A stretch of 64,000 nucleotides of DNA from Allobosea sp. UNC402CLCol (GCF_000745475.1 NZ_JQJJ01000010.1:868001-932000), one strand, 5' to 3'. Shown: positions 1 to 11,554, counted from the stretch's first letter. Notes: a model not told the origin generated them from the sequence alone. Program-made: numbers and translations.

Positions 1-561
1 GGCGAGCGGCCGGCGCTGAAGAACCAGGCGCAGCGCAACCATGGCCGGGGCTGCGCCGTGCGCCGAATCGATCACGTCAACCTGCTGGCGCAGGACGTCG
101 CCGCGATCCGCGATTTCATGCCGAAGGCGCTGGGCAGCCGCATCACCGAGCAGATCGTGCTGGATTCCGGCGAGGTCGGCGGCTGCTGGTTCACCGTCAA
201 CAACAAGAGCTACGACATCGCCTATACGCGCGACCACACGCCGGCGCAGGGGCGCTTCCACCACGTCACCTATGCGGTGGACCAGCGCGAGCACATCCTG
301 GAGGCGGCCGATCTCTTCCTGGAGAACGGCGTCTTCATCGAGACCGGCCCGCACAAGCATGCGGTGCAGCAGACCTTCTTCCTCTATGTCTATGAGCCGG
401 CCGGCAACCGCGTCGAGATTGCCAATGCCGGAGCGCGCCTGATCCTCGACCCGGACTGGCAGACCGTGACCTGGACCGAGATCGAGCGGAAGAAGGGCCA
501 GGCCTGGGGGCTCAAGACGATCGAGAGCTTCCACACGCATGGCACGCCGCCGGCCGTGTAG
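1..561 (+). CDS. Catechol 2,3-dioxygenase (extradiol, VOC fold), C-terminal part, cut by window edge
   Basis: The reading frame is open to base 1, so the N-terminal domain lies outside the window; the GTG at 58 is internal. About 186 residues remain. They form the C-terminal, metal-binding VOC domain of a type I extradiol dioxygenase, which cleaves catechols next to the hydroxyls using Fe(II) and O2. Candidate metal ligands are the His of IDHVN (fragment residue 25), a His of FHHVTYAVD (about 87) and the Glu of NRVEI (139), the 2-His-1-Glu pattern of the family. No aromatic-pathway partner is visible on this side. The exact substrate cannot be told from this half. Confidence 0.85.
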   Translation, partial: GERPALKNQAQRNHGRGCAVRRIDHVNLLAQDVAAIRDFMPKALGSRITEQIVLDSGEVGGCWFTVNNKSYDIAYTRDHTPAQGRFHHVTYAVDQREHILEAADLFLENGVFIETGPHKHAVQQTFFLYVYEPAGNRVEIANAGARLILDPDWQTVTWTEIERKKGQAWGLKTIESFHTHGTPPAV

Positions 562-893
562 CGCGCCCACAGCGCTCTGCCTCGGGGAGAGATGTCTGGG
601 ATGCCGTTATGGCGGCATCTGCATAGCTTCCGCCGGAAGTCCTGCTTCGACTTGGTCGGATCGTCGGCCAATGATCGGGCTGCGGCGACGACAAGAAAAT
701 GTCGATGGTCCAGATCGCTGTCGGGTTCCGTTCAGAATCGCGATTCTAAACTGCATCGTGTTCTCGAAAGCGGTGCCATCGATTTCGGTCGAGCGCCGTT
801 AACGAAACATTCTTGCTCATCACCCGTTTTGGGCAATAGCCTTGTCTCGTTTGATTCGACTGGGCTTTGTTCATGCGATTTGGAGAAACGCTT
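562..893. other. Intergenic gap without a recognisable gene
   Basis: About 330 bases between the dioxygenase stop and the next supported start. Short ORFs here have no ribosome binding site and no recognisable protein pattern. The last 100 bases are relatively AT-rich and probably carry the promoter of the small secreted protein at 894. I see no convincing terminator. Confidence 0.5.
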
Positions 894-1202
894 ATGGAAC
901 GACGTTCTTTCCTGCTCGGGCTGTTTGCCCTTTCCGCTGGCGCCGCCACCGTCGCTGTCGCTGGCAAGGCTGATGCGGCTGGGCTCGGCGCTGCCGGCCA
1001 GGCGCTCGGCGCCATGCCCTCCGAGAAGGCCGCGACGCTGCCTGACGGCACCCCGATCGAGCAGGTGCAGTATTCTCACCGTCCTCACCCCGGCCACCGC
1101 CCGCGTCCTCCCTACCATCGCCCGCGTCCGCGGCGTCAGGTCTGCACGGTGCACCGCAACCGCTTCGGCCGTCCGGTCCGCGTTTGCCGCTGGGTCTACT
1201 GA
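894..1202 (+). CDS. Small exported His/Arg/Pro-rich protein
   Basis: Predicted 102-residue exported protein of unknown function. I start it at ATG 894 because GGAG at 882-885 is correctly spaced; the upstream ATG at 867 lacks a site. The N-terminus MERRSFLLGLFALSAG has a twin arginine followed by a hydrophobic stretch and Ala-rich cleavage region, so it is a possible Tat or Sec signal peptide ending near residue 28. The mature part has a short acidic/neutral segment and then a strongly basic HRPHPGHRPRPPYHRPRPRR tail, with two cysteines in the last 20 residues that could form a disulfide. Small basic periplasmic proteins of this look are common in Hyphomicrobiales, but no function is established. 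Confidence 0.7.
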   Translation: MERRSFLLGLFALSAGAATVAVAGKADAAGLGAAGQALGAMPSEKAATLPDGTPIEQVQYSHRPHPGHRPRPPYHRPRPRRQVCTVHRNRFGRPVRVCRWVY

Positions 1203-1322
1203 GCGTTTTGACCGTTTCGGCGGAAATGGCTTTCGAGCTATCTTTCGCCGCGTGAGTATCGGGCGATGGCGGAGGCGCCATCGCCCTTTCGGTTTCCTCG
1301 TCGACGCGGCACAGGTGAGGTC

Positions 1323-1607
1323 ATGATCAGGACATCGGTAACCCTTGGAGCTCTGGCGGTCCTCGTTGCGGGCTGCGTTTCAAATCGCCCGGAACCTGCT
1401 CCTGTCCCGCAGGGCGGTACGGCGAAGCAGATCCTTCGCGATGGCGGCCAACTCGTCCTTCCCGACGGGACGCGGGTCACGCCCGATCCCACCGGAGGCT
1501 TCCAGCTGCCGAACGGCGACTATGTCCGGCGCGATCGCGGCGGCGCGCTCATCCTGCCGACCGGCGCACGCTGCGCGGCGACGCCCAGCGGCTATATCTG
1601 CCCCTGA
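1323..1607 (+). CDS. Small outer-membrane-type lipoprotein, function unknown
   Basis: The start at ATG 1323 is set by GGTGAGG at 1314-1320. The 94-residue product opens with MIRTSVTLGALAVLVAGC, a lipoprotein signal with lipobox LVAGC, so the mature protein should be lipid-anchored at that Cys. The mature part repeats a short Gly/Asp-rich pattern (DGGQLVLPDGTRV, GGFQLPNGDYV, GGALILPTGA) that looks like three or four beta-hairpin repeats, followed by a C-terminal Cys pair. It follows the small exported protein in the same orientation with a 120-base gap. No named family is recognised. Confidence 0.7.
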   Translation: MIRTSVTLGALAVLVAGCVSNRPEPAPVPQGGTAKQILRDGGQLVLPDGTRVTPDPTGGFQLPNGDYVRRDRGGALILPTGARCAATPSGYICP

Positions 1608-1672
1608 CGGGCAGGCTTCTGCTGGCCTGAACCCTTGCCGGTGCATCCCCACCGGCCTGCGGGCGCGCAGCC

Positions 1673-1921
1673 TTACATTGCACGGCCGCGCGGCGGGCGG
1701 CGGCGTTCGTGCCGGTCGGTCAGATCGGGCGGCATCGGCCGGGCTGCGCCGAACGAGTCCTCGTTCTCGTCGGTGAGGACATGGTTGTGGCTGCGGAAGG
1801 CCCAGATTTCCTTGGCGGCCTCCCAATGCTCGCGGTCACGGCCTTCCGGCTGGCCTTCCTGCATCCAGATGCCGTAGGCGATCTTCCTGATCTCGCGCTG
1901 TGCCTTCTCGTCCTTGCTCAT
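1673..1921 (-). CDS. DUF2934 domain protein
   Basis: An 82-residue cytoplasmic protein. The start at 1921 is fixed by a perfect GGAGG five bases upstream (complement of 1927-1931); an in-frame ATG at 1933 lies within that site. The N-terminal half carries the DUF2934 signature: charged MSKDEKAQREIRKIAYGIW, then GQPEGRDREHWEAAKEIW. The C-terminal 35 residues are polar and low in complexity. DUF2934 proteins are small and widespread in rhizobia and relatives, with no established biochemical role. It stands alone. Confidence 0.8.
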   Translation of the reverse strand: MSKDEKAQREIRKIAYGIWMQEGQPEGRDREHWEAAKEIWAFRSHNHVLTDENEDSFGAARPMPPDLTDRHERRRPPRGRAM

Positions 1922-2079
1922 GCAATCCTCCATCGTGAGCGACGGCGGGCTTCACCCTATGGCGACCAGCCGCCATGATGCCGCTTCGAGGCGGGCCGCA
2001 GCAGCGGCCGTCGCGGCTTTTCAGCGGTGACATCCGGCGAGGCCGGCCCGGATCGCGTTGGGCCTCGCCCTGTCTCCAC

Positions 2080-2130
2080 GGCGCCCTTCCATGAAGGCGC
2101 TCGCTTCCGGGAGAGCGACGCCTTTTCATG
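2080..2130 (+). other. Overlapping hairpins with terminator-like T run, no adjacent gene
   Basis: The 1922-2224 gap holds no gene. At 2094-2124 an 11-bp stem (AAGGCG and TCGCT arms, one bulged C) is followed by a T run at 2123-2126 on the plus strand. An alternative stem at about 2081-2100 shares its left arm, so the two exclude each other. No plus-strand gene ends here; the nearest upstream plus-strand gene stops at 1607. Confidence 0.35.
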
Positions 2131-2224
2131 TGGGGGCAGGCAGGGGATCAACAAGGCTGAAGCCCGGCTTGTTCCGGTGGAGCGAGGTGAGACGTAAGCG
2201 CGCAGATCCCGCGCCCGGCTTCGT

Positions 2225-3247
2225 TCAGGCCTTTGCCGGGCCGAGCATGGGCTGGGATTCCGGCTCGGGATGGGTCTCGACGGGACGCTTGGCGTAACGC
2301 TGCGCCAATGTGGCGCAGGCGAAGAGCTGGATCTGGTGGAACAGCATCAGCGGCAGGACGATGAGGCCGAGCGCCTGGCCGGGGAAGAGGATGTTGGCCA
2401 TCGGAATGCCGCTCGCCAGGCTTTTCTTCGAGCCGCAGAAGACGATGGCGATCTCGTCCTCCTTGGAGAAGCCGAAGCGGCGGCTGACGACCGTCGTGAT
2501 CACCAGAACGGCCGCGAGCAGGACCATGTCGAGCAGCACGACGGCGACGAGGTCGCCCGCTGTCACCTGCGACCAGATGCCGGCCGCCATGCCTTCGCTG
2601 AAGGCAGCGTAGACGACGAGCAGGATCGAGCCGCGGTCGACCAGCGAGATCACCGCCTTGTGCCGGTGCAGGAATGTGCCGATCCAGGGGCGCAGGATCT
2701 GGCCGACCGCGAAGGGCGCCAGGAGCTGGAGCGCGATGCTCTCCACCGCCGCGGTGCTGAAGCCCCCGCCGTTCGCGTTGAGCAGCAGCATGACGAGCAG
2801 CGGCGTCACCACCATGCCGAACAGGTTCGAGACCGAGGCGCTGCACAAAGCGGCGGCGACATTGCCGCGCGCGATCGAGGTGAAGGCGATGGAGGATTGC
2901 ACCGTCGAGGGCAGCACGCAGACAAACATCAGCCCGAGAATCAGCGTGGGGGAGAGAAAGTTTCCGAACGCCTTGGTCAGGCCGAGCCCGAGCAGCGGGA
3001 ACAGCACATAGGTGCTGGCGAAGACGAGGGATTGCAGCCGCCAGTGCAGCAGACCGTCCCAGACCGCCTTCGGCGAGAGCCGCGCGCCATAGAGGAAGAA
3101 CAGCAGCGCGACCGCCACGGAGACCGCGTCATTGGCGACCACGGCGCCCCGGCCGGTGGCGGGCAGGATGATCGCGACCGCGACGGTGGCGAGGAGCGCG
3201 AGCAGATAGGGGTCGATGCCGAAGCGGGCGAGGGTGCGGCGGAGCAT
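2225..3247 (-). CDS. Bile acid:sodium symporter family (SBF-like) transporter
   Basis: A 340-residue integral membrane protein starting MLRRTLARFGIDPYLLAL. AGGAGG about six bases upstream of ATG 3247 sets the start. It has about ten hydrophobic segments. Landmarks of the SBF-like/CPA group are VLPSTVQSSIAFTSIARGN in the middle and FCGSKKSLASGIPMA near the C-terminus, matching the YfeH-like subfamily. Such proteins take up or export organic anions with a cation, but the substrate here is unknown. The gene is divergent from a LysR regulator (120-145 bp apart), so it is probably that regulator's target. Confidence 0.85.
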   Translation of the reverse strand: MLRRTLARFGIDPYLLALLATVAVAIILPATGRGAVVANDAVSVAVALLFFLYGARLSPKAVWDGLLHWRLQSLVFASTYVLFPLLGLGLTKAFGNFLSPTLILGLMFVCVLPSTVQSSIAFTSIARGNVAAALCSASVSNLFGMVVTPLLVMLLLNANGGGFSTAAVESIALQLLAPFAVGQILRPWIGTFLHRHKAVISLVDRGSILLVVYAAFSEGMAAGIWSQVTAGDLVAVVLLDMVLLAAVLVITTVVSRRFGFSKEDEIAIVFCGSKKSLASGIPMANILFPGQALGLIVLPLMLFHQIQLFACATLAQRYAKRPVETHPEPESQPMLGPAKA

Positions 3248-3363
3248 CTGATGCCCTCCTGAATGAGCGGCTTCTGCGGCATCGGCCTGTTCCAAAAATC
3301 GCCTGCCACTTTCGGGCCGATGCTGTAACAGATCGCCGGCTCATTTTGATCCGGACTGGACAT

Positions 3364-3399
3364 GATATTGCTCATCATGAATCATGATGAGATGATATC
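3364..3399. promoter_or_regulatory. Perfect dyad over the LysR start region (probable operator)
   Basis: CTCATCATGA at 3371-3380 and TCATGATGAG at 3382-3391 are exact inverted repeats around one base. GATAT (3364-3368) and ATATC (3395-3399) extend the symmetry imperfectly. It lies just downstream of the divergent transporter promoter region and covers all candidate LysR start codons (3362, 3377, 3392), as expected of an autoregulatory site. Confidence 0.55.
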
Positions 3400-4294
3400 C
3401 GATCCGAAACCGCTCGATCCCGTGCTGCTGCGCAGTTTCCTCAAGGTCTGCGAGACGCTGAGCTTCACCGAAGCGGCACGGCAGCTCGGCTTGCGGCAAT
3501 CCTCGGTCAGCCAGCATGTGGCGCGGCTGGAGAAGCGGGTGGGGCGCAAGCTGCTGGCGCGGGATACGCACGAGGTCCGTCCGACGCCGGATGGCGATGC
3601 GATCCAGCCCTTCGCCCGGCAGGTGCTCGAGGCCGGCAGCCGCATCGAGCACTATCTCAAGGGCTCGACGCTGCGGGGGCGCCTGCGGCTCGGCGTCTCC
3701 GAGGATTTCGCCTTCACGGCGCTGCCGGACATCCTCGCGGAATTCGCGATGCAGCATCACGCCGTCGATCTGGAGCTGACGGTGGGCTTAAGCGGCCGGC
3801 TCTACGAGCAATACGATGCGGGCGATCTCGACCTCATCTTCGTCAAGCGCCGCAATGGCGACGCGCGCGGCGTCGTCGCCTGGGAGGAGCGGCTGGTCTG
3901 GGTCGGGCGGCCGGGCTCGCGGCTGGCCGAGCAACCGGTGGTGCCGCTGGTGCTCTATCCGCCGCCGAGCATCACGCGCATCCATGCGATCGAGACGCTG
4001 GAACAGGCCGGCCGGGCCTGGCGCGTCGCCTGCACCAGCGGCAGCCTCGCCGGCTTGCGCGCCGCGACGGTGGCGGGGCTCGGCGTCACCGCGCATTCGG
4101 CGCGCTTGATCCCGCCGGGGCTGGCCGAGGCCGAGCCGCGCGAGGCGCTCCCCCGGCTGGGCTCGATCGAGTTCGTCGTGGTCGGCGGGCAGTCGCATGA
4201 GGAAGCGGCGCGGGCACTCGCCGCCAGCATCCTCTCCGGCGCCGGCCGGCTGCTGCCGGTCGAGAGTTCCACGGGGCGGCGGGGCAGGGCATAG
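3392..4294 (+). CDS. LysR-family transcriptional regulator
   Basis: A helix-turn-helix occupies roughly the first 65 residues (LLRSFLKVCETLSFTEAARQ, QSSVSQHVARLEKRVG), followed by a periplasmic-binding-protein-like effector domain to about residue 290. Three in-frame ATGs (3362, 3377, 3392) precede the conserved region. I use 3392, which gives 300 residues and a GATGAG sequence just upstream, but the other starts cannot be excluded. It is divergent from the SBF-like transporter and probably controls it. The effector is unknown. Confidence 0.85.
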   Translation: MISDPKPLDPVLLRSFLKVCETLSFTEAARQLGLRQSSVSQHVARLEKRVGRKLLARDTHEVRPTPDGDAIQPFARQVLEAGSRIEHYLKGSTLRGRLRLGVSEDFAFTALPDILAEFAMQHHAVDLELTVGLSGRLYEQYDAGDLDLIFVKRRNGDARGVVAWEERLVWVGRPGSRLAEQPVVPLVLYPPPSITRIHAIETLEQAGRAWRVACTSGSLAGLRAATVAGLGVTAHSARLIPPGLAEAEPREALPRLGSIEFVVVGGQSHEEAARALAASILSGAGRLLPVESSTGRRGRA

Positions 4295-4322
4295 AGCCTG
4301 CCGCGCCGTCATCGAAGCGCGC

Positions 4323-4359
4323 GTCATCCCGGACGCCGCGAGCGGAGATCCGGGATGAC
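4323..4359. repeat. REP-like palindrome (copy 1)
   Basis: GTCATCCCGGA at 4323-4333 and TCCGGGATGAC at 4349-4359 form perfect 11-bp inverted arms between the LysR stop and the convergent GH3 gene. It may also act as a bidirectional barrier to transcription. Confidence 0.7.
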
Positions 4360-4378
4360 CACGAGTTTCGGGAACGCG

Positions 4379-6775
<2,397 letters not shown>

Positions 6776-6947
6776 GCTGTGTTCGTTCACTTCGATCGAG
6801 GTTGGCGGGGGAGGCGCGGGCGCGGGTCGAATTGGTCGGCGCTCATTCCTTGACCCTTGTCCCCACGATGGGCATGTGTGCTCGGACGCGCCTCTGCCAG
6901 TGCAGGACCGGCGCACGTCCTGCCATTCGTTATGTAAGGGAGCTTCT

Positions 6948-8681
6948 GTGAACTTGTCGACCCGTCCCGCGGCCGCACCCTGCGATCCGACCCGACGTTT
7001 CTCGATCCGGTCCACCCAGGCTTCGTTCGGATTCAAGCCTTCCCGGCGGATGCCCGGCCTTGCAAGGCTGCAGGTGGCTCTGGGCTGGCTGGTGGCCGGC
7101 ACGCTCGCCTTCTGCGCCTCGGCGATGGCGCAGGAACGCCCGGCCTTCGGGCTGGGCGAGGTGGTGGCGCGGGCGAAGGCGCTGGCGGCGGCGCCCTATG
7201 CCGCGCCGGTCAGCAACCTGCCCGACGTCTTCAGCAAGATGCAGTTCTTCGACTACCAGAAGATGCAGCCCCGGCGCGATCGCTTCGCCTGGTCCGAGCT
7301 GGACACGCCGTTCAAGCTGTCCTTCTACCACCAGGGCATGCAGTTCAACACGCCGGTCAGGATCAACGAGATCGTCGACGGCGCCGTGAAGGAGATCCCC
7401 TACGATCCCGGCCGCTTCGATTTCGGCGACCTGCATTTCGACCGTGAGCAGACCAGCAAGCTCGGCTGGGCCGGGTTCCGGGTGTTGTTTCCGGTCAACG
7501 AGCCCGGCAAGAACGACGAGATCATGAGCGTGCTGGGCGCGAGCTATTTCCGCGTCATCGGCAAGGGCCAGATCTATGGGCTGTCCGGGCGCGGGCTCGG
7601 CATCGACACCGGCCTGTCGATTCCGGAGGAGTTCCCCGCCTTCCGCGAATTCTGGATCCGCCGCCCGGCGGCGCTGGACACGTCGCTGACCTTCTATGCC
7701 CTGCTCGATTCCCCGCGTGCGACCGGCGCCTATGAATTCACCCTGACGCCCGGTTCCGACGCGGTGCTCGCCGTCAAGGCGCGCGTCTTCCAGCGCCCGG
7801 GCGGGAAGCCGGCCCTGTTCGGCGTCGCACCGCTCACCAGCATGTTCCTGTACGGCCCCAACCAGCCGTCGCCGGTCTATAATTTCCGCCCCGCGATCCA
7901 TGATTCCAACGGGCTCGCGATTCATGCCGGCAATGGCGAATGGATCTGGCGCCCGCTCAACAACCCGCCGATGGTGGCGCTCAGCAGCTTCGCGGCCGAG
8001 AATCCGAAAGGCTTCGGCCTGCTCCAGCGCGGCCGCTCGTTCTCGCGCTACGAGGATCTGAAGGACCGTTACGATTTGCGCCCGAGCGCCTGGATCGAGC
8101 CGATGAACGACTGGGGCAAGGGCTCGGTCCGCCTCGTCGAGATTCCGACCGCGGACGAGACCAACGACAACATCGTCGCCTTCTGGGCGCCGGACACGCT
8201 TCCGCCCCCCGGCCAGCCGATGCAGTTCGACTACCGCATGCACTGGACCATGGATGAGCCGGCCATCATGAAGGACGGCCCGGCCCATGTGCTGCAGACG
8301 CTGCGCGCCACGGGCGAAATCTATCAGTCCAACCTGATCCGCGCCGGCGACGGCACGCTCGCCTTCCTCGTCGATTTCAAGGGGGAGCGGCTGCGCGACC
8401 TGCCTCAGGGGGCGCCTGTCACGGCGCTCGTCAGCGCCAACGACAATGTCGAGGTCGTGGGCACGCTGCTCCAGCCCAACCCGGCCATCCAGGGTTGGCG
8501 CCTGACCTACCGGATCAAGGTCAAGGACTCCACCAAGGTGTCCGAGCTGCGGGCCGCGCTGGAGGCGGATGGGCGCACGCTCACCGAGACCTGGAGCTTC
8601 CAGCTCCCGCCCCTGCCGGCCAGCATGTCGCCTGGCGACAGGGAGCGCTATCTCAATCTCCTGCGGATAGGGCAGCAGTAG
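6948..8681 (+). CDS. opgG: Osmoregulated periplasmic glucan protein OpgG/OpgD family
   Basis: A 577-residue exported protein. I use GTG 6948 because AAGGGAG lies just upstream (6937-6942); ATG 7050 ([17 protein letters not shown]) would give 543 residues with a tighter signal peptide. Cleavage is expected after ASAMAQ. The rest matches MdoG/Opg[96 protein letters not shown]. The family acts on beta-1,2-glucan backbones of osmoregulated periplasmic glucans; members are now classed as glycoside hydrolase family GH186. No OpgH glucosyltransferase is in the window. Confidence 0.9.
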   Translation: MNLSTRPAAAPCDPTRRFSIRSTQASFGFKPSRRMPGLARLQVALGWLVAGTLAFCASAMAQERPAFGLGEVVARAKALAAAPYAAPVSNLPDVFSKMQFFDYQKMQPRRDRFAWSELDTPFKLSFYHQGMQFNTPVRINEIVDGAVKEIPYDPGRFDFGDLHFDREQTSKLGWAGFRVLFPVNEPGKNDEIMSVLGASYFRVIGKGQIYGLSGRGLGIDTGLSIPEEFPAFREFWIRRPAALDTSLTFYALLDSPRATGAYEFTLTPGSDAVLAVKARVFQRPGGKPALFGVAPLTSMFLYGPNQPSPVYNFRPAIHDSNGLAIHAGNGEWIWRPLNNPPMVALSSFAAENPKGFGLLQRGRSFSRYEDLKDRYDLRPSAWIEPMNDWGKGSVRLVEIPTADETNDNIVAFWAPDTLPPPGQPMQFDYRMHWTMDEPAIMKDGPAHVLQTLRATGEIYQSNLIRAGDGTLAFLVDFKGERLRDLPQGAPVTALVSANDNVEVVGTLLQPNPAIQGWRLTYRIKVKDSTKVSELRAALEADGRTLTETWSFQLPPLPASMSPGDRERYLNLLRIGQQ

Positions 8682-8756
8682 CCCTGCGCGGCGGGGGCAT
8701 CCGCCCTTGACGCGACGATCCCGCGCGGGCAGGCGCCGGATCGGCGGGGCGCGCTG

Positions 8757-9965
8757 TCATGCCGGTGCCATGTCCCGCTGCCTGCCGGCGAACGGCCGGA
8801 AGGTCATCAGGACCAGCATCGCCGCCAGCCCCAGGGCCCAGGAGGCGGCATACATCGGCACATAGCTGGCGAAATGGTCATAGATCATGCCGCCGAAGAG
8901 GGGGCCGATGGACATGCCGAGGCTGCCGGCCATCGCCGTGCCGCCGATGATCGTGCCCATCATCCTGAGCGGGAAGTTCTCGCGGATGATCACGGCGTAG
9001 AGCGGCATCGTGCCGGCATAGATGAAGCCGACCACCACCGCGACGGCATAGAAGCCGGCGAGCTCCCCGACGAAGGCATAGGCGAGCACGCCGAACGCCT
9101 GTGCGAGCAAGCCGAGGACGAGCACGCGCTGGGCGCCGAAGCGGTCGCCCGCGACACCGAAGCCGATGCGGCCGAACATGCCGGCCAGCCCCTCGACGCT
9201 GTAGATCGAGACCGCCGCGATCATCGGGATGCCGCAGGTCACGGCATAGCTGACCGTGTGGAAGATCGGGCCGGAATGGGTGGCGCAGCAGAAGAAGTTC
9301 GCCAGCATCAGCGTGATGAATTGCGGCGAGCGCACGGCCTGCCGGACCGTCATCCCTTCTTGCGGCCCTTCCGTCGTCGTCCCGGCCTCGGCGTGATCGA
9401 GCGCGGGCGGCCGGCGCACGAGGAGCGCGGCCGGGATCATCAGCGCCGCCGCAATGCCGGCGATGATCAGCATGGCGCCGCGCCAGTCATGGATGGTCAC
9501 CAGCCAGGCCGCGAGCGGCGCCATGGTCATCGGCGCCATGCCCATGCCGGCGGAGACGAGCGAGACGGCAAGCGCGCGCTGCGTCTCGAACCAGCCAGTG
9601 ACGCAGGCCATCATCGGCGCGAAGACGGCGGCCGTCGCGCCGCCGACCAGGAGGCCGAACAGGAGCTGGAACTCGACCAGCGACTGCGCCCGGCTGGCGA
9701 GCGCGAGGCTCGATGTCAGCACGATCGATCCCGTCAGCACCACCGGGCGTGGCCCGAACCGGTCGGAGAGGTTGCCCCAGACCATGCTGGCGCCCGCCAT
9801 GGCGAGGAAGCCGATCGTCATCGCCGTCGATATGCCGGTGACCGACCAGCCGGTGTCCTGCGACATCGGCCGCAGGAAGACCGGCAGCGAGAACATGGCC
9901 CCGACGGCGGCGCAGCCCAGCAAGGCACCCGCAGCGACGATCACCCAGCGATAGGGATGGTTCAT
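8757..9965 (-). CDS. MFS transporter (OFA-like), substrate unknown
   Basis: A 402-residue permease starting MNHPYRWVIVAAGALLG; GGAG six bases upstream of ATG 9965 supports the start. It has twelve predicted membrane segments. The cytoplasmic loop between segments 2 and 3 carries the MFS motif GNLSDRFGPRP, and a similar motif follows segment 8 (GVAGDRFGAQR). A 30-residue polar loop (about 190-220) separates the two halves. The overall pattern resembles monocarboxylate/oxalate:formate-type MFS permeases, but the substrate is a guess. It is convergent with opgG and precedes nothing in an obvious operon. Confidence 0.8.
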   Translation of the reverse strand: MNHPYRWVIVAAGALLGCAAVGAMFSLPVFLRPMSQDTGWSVTGISTAMTIGFLAMAGASMVWGNLSDRFGPRPVVLTGSIVLTSSLALASRAQSLVEFQLLFGLLVGGATAAVFAPMMACVTGWFETQRALAVSLVSAGMGMAPMTMAPLAAWLVTIHDWRGAMLIIAGIAAALMIPAALLVRRPPALDHAEAGTTTEGPQEGMTVRQAVRSPQFITLMLANFFCCATHSGPIFHTVSYAVTCGIPMIAAVSIYSVEGLAGMFGRIGFGVAGDRFGAQRVLVLGLLAQAFGVLAYAFVGELAGFYAVAVVVGFIYAGTMPLYAVIIRENFPLRMMGTIIGGTAMAGSLGMSIGPLFGGMIYDHFASYVPMYAASWALGLAAMLVLMTFRPFAGRQRDMAPA

Positions 9966-10027
9966 GACATTCTCCGGGATGCGCCGGCGCCGGCATCCAT
10001 ATCCTTCAACCGGTGTTTCGGGGCGGA

Positions 10028-10474
10028 TCAGCTCTGCGGCGGCCGCCAATCGGCCGAGGGCAGGGTGTTGACCATCCAGGGGATGCCGAACTTGTCGACG
10101 AGCGAGCCGAAGCCGGGCGACCAGAAGGTCTCGGCGAACGGCATGCCCACCTTGCCGCCTTCCGAGAGCTGCTCGAACCAGCGCTGGCTCTGCGCCTTGT
10201 CGGTGCCGTGCAAGGTGACGTCGAAGCCGTTCTTGGGCTTGTCGATGTTGGAAGCCCAGCCGACATCCATGTCGGCGCCCATCAGGGCCTGGTCGCCGAC
10301 CTCCAGCCAGCAATGCATCAGCCAGCTCTTGTACTTCTCGTCGCTGATCGGCATGCCGGGAGGCGCGTCGGCATAGGGAATGGCGGCGGTGATCTTGCCG
10401 CCCAAGACCTTAGCGTAGAATTCAAATGCTTCGCGGCACTGGCCGCGGAAGCTCAGGCTGGTCACGATCTTCAT
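10028..10474 (-). CDS. VOC superfamily protein, PhnB-like
   Basis: A 148-residue cytoplasmic protein. The start is ATG 10474, with AAGGAG six bases upstream. It is of the glyoxalase/bleomycin-resistance (VOC) fold, PhnB-like subgroup: SLSFRGQCREAFEFYAKVLG at the N-terminus and PFAETFWSPGFGSLVDKFGI near the C-terminus. These proteins are commonly annotated as VOC or 3-demethylubiquinone methyltransferase-domain proteins; the activity is usually unknown. Similar genes often sit with an ArsR repressor, and an ArsR-like operator is present upstream (10729-10742), but no repressor gene is. Confidence 0.8.
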   Translation of the reverse strand: MKIVTSLSFRGQCREAFEFYAKVLGGKITAAIPYADAPPGMPISDEKYKSWLMHCWLEVGDQALMGADMDVGWASNIDKPKNGFDVTLHGTDKAQSQRWFEQLSEGGKVGMPFAETFWSPGFGSLVDKFGIPWMVNTLPSADWRPPQS

Positions 10475-10728
10475 GGTCGTCTCCTTTGTGATCGGGCTTC
10501 GGCGCGCATCAGGCGAGACCGATGGGGCCTTCCGCACCGGGCTCGCCTGTCGGCCGGCGCGTCACCTCGACGATCCCCACCGTCGTCGAAGAGCGAGGCG
10601 CAAAGGGGCGCCGCGTCTTGGGCGTGGCCGCCCCGGAACACCAGGACGTGCAGCATCGTGGACACGGTCCGATTCCTTCCAGGCGGGCGCGGAGAACGGT
10701 TGCCCTAGCCGGTCGGCGGTTTCTTCTT

Positions 10729-10742
10729 CGTTGATATCAACG
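10729..10742. promoter_or_regulatory. 14-bp perfect palindrome, operator candidate
   Basis: CGTTGATATCAACG is fully self-complementary. It lies about 255 bases upstream of the VOC gene in a 480-base gap (10475-10955) that otherwise shows no recognisable gene on either strand. Its form resembles operators of ArsR/SmtB-type repressors. The corresponding repressor is not in the window. Confidence 0.4.
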
Positions 10743-10913
10743 TAATGATCGCGCCGATGTCAACCTTGCGGCCGCGCGTTCCTGCCAGCTCCTGTCAGTG
10801 GGGAGACGGTGCCCAGGCTGGCCGCGTTTCCGGGGCGGCGGGGCAGTCCCCATGGTGTTCGCAGATGAGGCCGAGTCCTCGCCCGGCGGTGCGGTCGCCA
10901 TCGCGTCGAGGCA

Positions 10914-10949
10914 AGAAAAAACCCTGCAAGAGCTGAGTCTTGCAGGGTT
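10914..10949 (-). terminator. Rho-independent terminator of tRNA-Val
   Basis: Perfect 11-bp stem (10920-10930 with 10939-10949, loop of 8) followed on the minus strand by a run of T (complement of 10916-10921). It begins about 10 bases after the tRNA CCA end. Confidence 0.9.
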
Positions 10950-10955
10950 CGAAAA

Positions 10956-11030
<75 letters not shown>

Positions 11031-11194
11031 GTCAGACGCCCTTGGCGACTTTCGGAAGCGTGTCCGGGCCTTGCGGCCGCAGTCACGCTGCGAGGTGAGG
11101 GGGCTATAGCGGCTCGCCTCGCGGCTTGCAAGGCGTTTGCCGCATAAATTCTCACAGGCCATCCGACACCCCGTTGCAGGGTGCCGAACAGGCT

Positions 11195-11554
11195 TCAGGC
11201 GGCCAGCAATTTCTCGACTTCGTTGACGAGCTCGCGCAGGTGGAAGGGCTTGGAGAGCACCTTCGCATCCTTCGGCGTCTGCGAATCGGGGTTGAGCGCC
11301 ACGGCGGCGAAGCCGGTGATGAACATCACCTTGATGTCGGGATCGAGCTCGGTGGCGCGGCGCGCCAGCTCGATGCCGTCCATCTCCGGCATGACGATGT
11401 CCGTCAGCAGGAGCTCGAAGGGTTCCTCGCGCAGACGATTATAGGCCGACAGGCCGTTATCGAAGGAGGCGACGTCATAGCCTGCATTCTGCAGGGCCTT
11501 GACCAGGAAGCGACGCATATCGTTGTCGTCTTCCGCGAGCAAAATCTTCGTCAT
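11195..11554 (-). CDS. cpdR: Response regulator CpdR (cell-cycle proteolysis adaptor)
   Basis: A 119-residue single-domain receiver with no output domain, the form of CpdR. Phosphorylation site Asp52 in LLLTDIVMPEMDG, acidic pocket AEDDND near residue 8, conserved Thr/Phe in MFITGF and Lys in VLSKPFHLREL. In Caulobacter and rhizobia, unphosphorylated CpdR primes ClpXP for degradation of CtrA and other substrates; the CckA-ChpT relay phosphorylates it. The gene is divergent from an N-formylglutamate amidohydrolase gene (255 bp). No strong ribosome site is visible (AACAGG only). Two CtrA-type sites occur elsewhere in the window (28849 and 49742). Confidence 0.93.
   Translation of the reverse strand: MTKILLAEDDNDMRRFLVKALQNAGYDVASFDNGLSAYNRLREEPFELLLTDIVMPEMDGIELARRATELDPDIKVMFITGFAAVALNPDSQTPKDAKVLSKPFHLRELVNEVEKLLAA

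Noticed and set aside
10471..10665. 64-codon minus-strand ORF upstream of the VOC gene
   Set aside because: Considered as a lost ArsR or YCII-type gene, but the translation shows no domain and no ribosome site.
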